Part shown: piece after piece, positions 59,689 through 64,000 of the stretch
Position numbering within the stretch: position 1 is the first letter of the stretch
How the letters are laid out: every line of letters begins with the position of its first letter
Origin: Thiobius zoothamnicola
GTDB lineage: Bacteria > Pseudomonadota > Gammaproteobacteria > Chromatiales > Chromatiaceae
Length of the DNA: 64,000 nucleotides
NCBI GenBank assembly: GCA_963678215.1
Contig: OY782758.1
Span: 310,001 to 374,000, forward strand
Direction: 5' to 3'
Program-made: the position numbers and the translations under genes
Notes under the pieces: model-generated
What the model was told of the DNA's origin: nothing
The model's input: the letters and a program-made list of their open reading frames with translations, nothing else
Databases searched by the model: none

Positions 59689-59900
59689 CTATACATAGCC
59701 GTCATGGGTTCCAACAGCTAATGCTTAGTAGTCCAGTGTCACCCGAACGGACCACAATTCACCAACTTTTTTGAAGTGGAGTGAAGGATGGCGCGGATTT
59801 TGGCGCAGTAACTCATAAGCTTTATCCGCGCGTTTCTGAATTTCCTCTGGCAGATGTCGGTAGCAATGCCAAAAATCGGGGTTTGCATGATGGATCAAAG
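59689..59900 (-). pseudogene. RelE/ParE-type toxin, decayed
   Basis: Read leftward, the frame gives HHANPDFWHCYRHLPEEIQK, then RADKAYELLRQNPRHPSLHFKK and VGELWSVRVTLDY. This is the pattern of a known RelE-like family (FW..Y..LP...Q..ADK...LL...P.HPSLHFKKVG..WSVRV). A stop codon (59725-59727) follows, then ALAVGTHDGYV. The expected glycine-rich end is damaged, so the toxin is probably dead. It is preceded by its antitoxin remnant. Confidence 0.6.
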
Positions 59901-60068
59901 GTGTTTTGTCCGACCAGCGGTATGATCGGCCAGCGCTTTTTCAGCCAGCATTTTGAGCTTACCTGATTTGGAATTTTGCTCAATTTGGCGATCCCATTCT
60001 TGCCAATCGTGTTCACGAAACCAAATTCTGAATTTTGCGAAATCTGAGGGGTTTAGCTGCTGCCTTTA
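59895..60068 (-). pseudogene. Antitoxin partner of the decayed RelE-type toxin, 5' truncated
   Basis: The frame reads QLNPSDFAKFRIWFREHDWQ, then EWDRQIEQNSKSGKLKMLAE and KALADHTAGRTKHL with a stop overlapping the toxin reading frame. This matches the common small antitoxin pattern (LSPEELA.FR.WF.E.D...WDRQIE.D...GKLD.L..EAL.DH..GR...L). The start is missing or lies beyond a break near 60068. The antitoxin may survive its toxin. Confidence 0.5.
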
Positions 60069-60210
60069 TTTTACACGAAATACAGAATGCGCTACGCCTT
60101 CCTATGCTGGGCTGGCTTTAGCACTACAGGGCCTTCGGCGCAATGCGTTGAATCTTCGCCGGAAGCGATCCAGCGATAACATTCAGGTCATTAATTCCCA
60201 TGGAGGCTCG

Positions 60211-60642
60211 GTTATTCGTTATATCTGATATGGAGGTGAAGTAGAAGTCTTGATGACCCGTCTGGGTGATGAAATTCCCGCCACGGAATTTTCAGCGCTC
60301 TACTTCCAACGCTGGGGCATTGAAGAAGGCGACAAGCACCAAAAGTGCCGGGTTGAACTGGAGAACTTCAGCGGTAAGACCGTGCATTCAGTTTATCATC
60401 AGGACATCTATGCCAAGTTACTGACGATCAGGTCAACCGTGCCAAGGCATTCTCCAAGACAAAATACCATTTGGTCTGCGCTGTGCTGAATATGCAAGAC
60501 TGATTGGAACGCTTGCTAAACTGGATCGCTGCGGATGTGGAGGCGGTACGCTCTGGACGAAAATTCGAGCGAATCAAGCCCGGCAAAAAGAAGCTGGGGC
60601 ACCATCCCGCTTATAAGCCGATGGCTTAACTTAACGGCATTG
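60211..60642 (+). mobile_element. IS4-family transposase remnant
   Basis: The 3' part of an IS4-type transposase with several breaks. VEVLMTRLGDEIPATEFSALYFQRWGIEE is followed by the conserved ...LENFSGKTVHSVYHQDIYAKL, then a frame change near 60420. The typical end RSGRKFERIKPGKKKLGHHPAYKPMA stops at 60629. The terminal sequence TTAACGGCATTG at 60631-60642 is the same as the end of the small element at 15944-15955. The left end was not found, so the element is truncated. Confidence 0.7.
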
Positions 60643-60678
60643 GGTCTGTCCCCTATTTATGCTATTTATCCAGTCTCG

Positions 60679-61251
60679 CTAAGAGTTATTTGAATGATTA
60701 GTAAAATAAACTTTATTGTCATAAAACCATTTCCACATTTCTTGTGTGGACTTCCACTCATAAGGTTTTAAGTCCCAGAGTTCCCTTATTCTCATATATA
60801 ACCAATGTGTATTCATTTGAATGTCACTACTCTCTAGTTTATTTACTTCTTCTGGTGAAATATCACGCGTTAGAAGCCTCATTTCGCCACTATCAGGAGT
60901 CCAATCAACATTATATCTAATAGCTTGCCCAAGACCGACGGAGAATTCCAATACCCTGATTTCATCTAACGGAATAGAAAAATCAGAATCACGATAAATG
61001 ACTTCCCAATTCCAATATTCCCTATCCATGTTTACTAAGAAATTAATAGGTAGTAGAGGTGTTAATCGCTTAGAATAAAGGATTCTTTTATCGAAATCTG
61101 GCGTCTTGGATTGGTAATCAAAAATCTCGGCAATATAGAAACTCTTCTTTATGAAATACAATAACCTAGAAAATGCATAAGTTCCATCTCCAACATAAAA
61201 ACAAAAAACATCTCCGGGCTTTATATTTTTGAACTTAATTTTCACAATCAA
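60679..61251 (-). CDS. Imm26-like immunity protein
   Basis: A 190-residue protein immediately downstream (3 bp) of the RHS toxin gene. The N-terminus KIKFKNIKPGDVFCFYVGDGTYAFSRLLYF resembles the Imm26 family pattern (GD.F.....G.YAF.R), and the rest is rich in aromatic and acidic residues. Immunity proteins of polymorphic toxins are always encoded just after their toxin, which supports the call. It should bind and block the GIY-YIG-like toxin domain. Base composition is more AT-rich than the RHS core, as is usual for exchanged toxin-immunity cassettes. Confidence 0.65.
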   Translation of the reverse strand: MIVKIKFKNIKPGDVFCFYVGDGTYAFSRLLYFIKKSFYIAEIFDYQSKTPDFDKRILYSKRLTPLLPINFLVNMDREYWNWEVIYRDSDFSIPLDEIRVLEFSVGLGQAIRYNVDWTPDSGEMRLLTRDISPEEVNKLESSDIQMNTHWLYMRIRELWDLKPYEWKSTQEMWKWFYDNKVYFTNHSNNS

Positions 61252-61254
61252 CCC

Positions 61255-63261
61255 TCAACATGGGTTAGTTAATTTTGGATTGTCTTTAATCCAGTTCTTG
61301 GCGTCATTGTATGCATCCATAAATGATTTTTGCCTATCATCGGCACGAGTAGTGCTGCTTTTGTCAAATCCCACCTTTTTATTACCTAAATTATCCTTGC
61401 TGCAAGGACAATTCCACTCACCATTCAAAGTTTCATGCTCTTCAATTAAAGCTTGCTCGTATCCTCTAGCTTCTCCATAGGTATCTACATGTTTAATTCT
61501 TTTTAACTTTTCATCCTTTACAAGACGACCGGAGTTAATATGACCGACAGTCCTTTGCGCCATATCTCCTGTTTCACCGACATATCCAACAATGCCGCCA
61601 TCTTTACATATTGCATAAATATCGAAACCAAGTCCGCCATTAGTACTGGTATGTGCGGTGAGGCCCAACCAATCGGCCCATCTAATAGGATTATCCGCAT
61701 ACTGATACAGATTATCCCCACCCAACAACCCAATCGGGTCCTGGGTTACGAACCGTCCCACATCAGGATCATAATACCGGAACCGGTTGTAATGCAGCCC
61801 GGTTTCCGTATCAAAATACTGCCCTTGGAAACGTAGCGGTTGTGCTTGTAGTGCTTCGTCGGGTTCTGTGTATCTCGCCTGCCAGCTTTTTTGTACCGTA
61901 TTGCCCCAGGTGGTGTAGGTTTCTTCCCAGACAATTTCACCTGCTGGGTTGGTCAGTTCCCTTGGCGTGCCCAGATGGTCAGTATGGTAATACTGGATGT
62001 CGTCATTATCCAGTTGCGCGACCGGGACGAATCCGTCTTGTTCGTAGACATAAGTCTTGGCCTGGTTGCCCCGTGTTTCGCTGAGTAGCCTATTGCCATC
62101 CCAGATGAAGTGGGTGGTATTGAATGTATCGGTTTTTGAGATTCTCCGGCCAAACGGGTCATAGGCGTATTGGTAGTTTTGTGTGGTGCCGTTGCGCGTG
62201 ACCACTGCCTCGCTCATCTGGTGTTCCAGGTCATACTGGAACTGCATTTGGGTATGGCTGCCGACCTTCTTTTCGGTCAGGTTGCCGAAGGTGTCGTAGT
62301 CGTAACGCTTGTCCTGGTAGACCTTCAGGCGGTTGTCTTTGATGTAGCCGGATTGTCCGCCTTCATTGGCCGGTATCAGATTGTGCGCCGGGTCGAAGGC
62401 GAAGGTTTCGGTATGATTTGGGCTTTGGGTCTGGGTGATCCTGCCCAGCGCATCGTAACGGTAGTGGGTGATGCCGTTGCGCAGGTCGTTGATCTGGCTC
62501 AGTTCGCCGGCCTTGTCGTAACGGTAATTGCGCTGGATTTGCACCGGGTTTTTACCCTGTTGGTTCAGGCTGGGTGCGGCGGCGTCTTGGTCTTGTTGTT
62601 CGGCTTTGCGCAGGGTCTGTTGTTGCAGGATGCGGCCCAATGGATCGTATTGGATGTGGCTGTGCAGTTGGCCCTGGGTGCGCTGGATTTCGCGGTGCAG
62701 TGCATCGCGCTCATAGTCGCAGATGACCTGGCCATCCAGGTTGATCTGGTGCAGGTGGCCGGAGCCATAATACAGCCAGTTGAGGTTCCTGCCGTCCGGT
62801 AGCTGGGTCTTGATCCGGTTGCCCAGTGCGTCATAGGCGTGCGCCAGCGCGTGTTGCCCGGCTTCGGTGGTGGTTTCATTGATCAGCCGACCGAGTGAGT
62901 CATAGCTCAAATCAACCCGGCTGTGTGTGTTTCTGGCGTGGGTCAGTTGGCCCAGTTCGTCATACTCATAACGGGTACGGCTGTGCCGGTCGCCTTTGGC
63001 GATATATTTTTCCAGCAGCCTGCCGCCTTTGTCGCGGATGAAACGGGTTTTGCGTTGTTCATGACCAGTTTCGTCTTCCAGCTTTTGGATGACATTGCCT
63101 ACCGGGTCATAGGTATAGCCGGTGACCAGTCCATCCAGGCCCTGTTCATGAATCAGCCGGTCGAGTGGATCATACGCAAATTGGTACTCGGCCTTGTTTT
63201 CGTTGATCAGTCGGATCAAACGGCCATGGGTGTCGTATTGGTAGGCCAGTTCACCACCTAG
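61255..63261 (-). pseudogene. RHS-repeat polymorphic toxin with GIY-YIG-like C-terminal domain, 5' part lost
   Basis: The surviving 3' portion has many YD repeats (YDPLDRL, YDALGNRI, YRYDKAGEL). The RHS core terminus follows: YHTDHLGTPRELTNPAGEIVW, then RFRYYDPDVGRFVTQDPIGLLGGDNLYQYADNP. The 150-residue variable C-terminus (GLGFDIYAICKDGGIVGYVGETGDMAQRTVGH...YEQALIEEH) shows the order of a GIY-YIG nuclease: YVGET, Arg, His and a late Glu. The frame closes at a stop (63277-63279) inside the flanking IS630-type element, so signal, PAAR and most repeats are gone. It may now act as a donor cassette for recombination with another RHS gene. Confidence 0.85.
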
Positions 63262-64000
63262 TACAATGTCATTTTTTTATTGTCGGGTATAGGTGCTTCA
63301 ACTTAATGCGGGCATCATCGGTGGTGAAACGCCAACTCATCTGCGCTTTGTTGTCATTGCGTTGGTCTGTCCAGGCGGCCACTTCTTGTTTGAGCGTGTT
63401 TTGGTCGGGTATCCGTCGATCCAGGCATTGACGCCCCAGATGGCTGAATTCAATTTCCGCCATGTTGAGCCAACTGCCGTGTTTCGGCGTGTAATGAATC
63501 TCCAAACGTTCCGCCAAACGTCGTGCCTCCGCCGGGTCAAAGGCTTTATAGAGCGATGCCGGCGTATGGGTATTGAGGTTGTCCATCACGAGTTGAATCC
63601 GATCCGCGTCCGGGTAGCGCACATCCAGTAGGTGTTTGATTTGTTGGGCCCAGTCTACCGCTGTGCGCGTATCGGTGACGGATAGCTGTCGCCAACCGGC
63701 CAAGGGTTCAAAGAAGAGGAATAGATTGCTGACGCCATTGCGTTGGTATTCGGTGTCATACCGCACCGGTTTGCCGGGTTCCACAGGTATGGATTCACGC
63801 ACTTCCCGGGTGTGTTGCTTGCTGGTTTCGTCCATGCAAACTACGGGGCGCTTGGGGTCATAGGGTTGCTTGTAAACGGCCAGCACCTCTTCCATCGCGC
63901 ACACGAAGTCCGCATTGGCCCGCGCAGGAATACACCATTCCTTACGCTGCCAGGGCTTGATGGCGTTTTTTTAAAACCCGACGTACGGTTTCGTACGATA
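63262..64000 (-). mobile_element. IS630-family insertion sequence, running off the window
   Basis: The DDE transposase C-terminal part is encoded at 63269-63904 and beyond. It includes the acidic motifs RPVVCMDETSKQH, QLVMDNLNTHTPASLYKAF and HYTPKHGSWLNMAEIEFSHLGRQCLDRR, with the final Glu in the IEFS segment. At 63966-63972 there is a run of seven A (read leftward) where the frame changes: upstream sequence (SYETVRRVLKK) is one base out of phase with NAIKPWQRKEW. This is either a slippage site used to make a fusion transposase or an inactivating indel. The right end near TA at 63262 adjoins the RHS gene, which it disrupts. Confidence 0.85.

Noticed and set aside
62170..62802. 210-codon plus-strand frame opposite the RHS gene
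   Set aside because: It is the reverse reading of the repeated YD motifs, giving valine/leucine-rich low-complexity protein without motif.
1..64000. CRISPR arrays, tRNA or rRNA genes, riboswitches
   Set aside because: No regularly spaced repeats, no cloverleaf-like sequence and no rRNA motifs were noticed; the leader of ribE shows no FMN-element pattern.

Overview
The window comes from the chromosome of a Gram-negative, respiring, ubiquinone-using bacterium, most likely a gammaproteobacterium. The evidence is WaaA and HldE (Kdo/heptose lipopolysaccharide), UbiG, HemF, TldD/PmbA, and an atpIBEFHAGDC operon in gammaproteobacterial order. I cannot name a genus. No rRNA, tRNA or CRISPR array was seen. 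Housekeeping blocks alternate with accessory stretches full of toxin-antitoxin (TA) genes, insertion sequence (IS) remnants and duplicated ends.

Layout. 1-3.5 kb: a molybdenum-hydroxylase operon (large subunit, XdhC, MocA-like cytidylyltransferase) in which two of the three genes carry frameshifts. 3.5-12.4 kb: pirin, an LRAT-like protein, MidA-type methyltransferase, NhaA, then a leftward operon hldE - FAD oxidoreductase - aldo/keto reductase - waaA. 12.6-14.8 kb: malate synthase G. 15-17 kb: an integron-cassette-like stretch (attC-type hairpin and attC fragments, no integrase) with two BrnT/BrnA pairs and an internally deleted IS4-type element. 17.2-27.2 kb: hybrid histidine kinase, ubiG, riboflavin synthase, SRPBCC protein, histidine phosphatase, hemF, nitrilase-family amidase, tldD and pmbA. 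27.3-34.5 kb: the complete F1Fo ATP synthase operon with a clear promoter and terminator. 34.5-39.8 kb: tag, then the urea ABC transporter urtBCDE (no urtA) behind a sigma-54-like promoter. 39.9-42.8 kb: a cupin gene and hisH-hisA-hisF-hisE. 42.9-45.5 kb: clpB behind a sigma-32-like promoter.

45.5-53.85 kb is an accessory island. It is bracketed by the 3' end of clpB and a second, diverged copy of that 3' end at 53679-53848. It holds an AbrB antitoxin remnant, a hicA-hicB reading frame without a stop between the two, a ubiquitin-conjugation-like operon, and a vapBC pair. The operon consists of an MBL-fold hydrolase, a single protein combining E2-like, E1/ThiF and JAB/JAMM domains, and a four-helix membrane protein. 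Divergent from it are an Xre-type HTH gene and an ImmA/IrrE metallopeptidase gene, with a perfect palindrome in the shared intergenic region. No CD-NTase and no ubiquitin-like gene is visible, so this is not an ordinary CBASS or Bil operon. It is the best candidate here for a poorly described, probably anti-phage, system.

53.9-64 kb: a second vapBC pair, a frameshifted AbrB-type antitoxin, an RND efflux pump (permease plus adaptor), a decayed RelE-type TA pair, an IS4-family remnant, and a polymorphic-toxin locus. In that locus an RHS core carries a GIY-YIG-like C-terminal toxin domain and is followed by an Imm26-like immunity gene. The RHS gene has lost its 5' part to an IS630-family element that runs off the window end.
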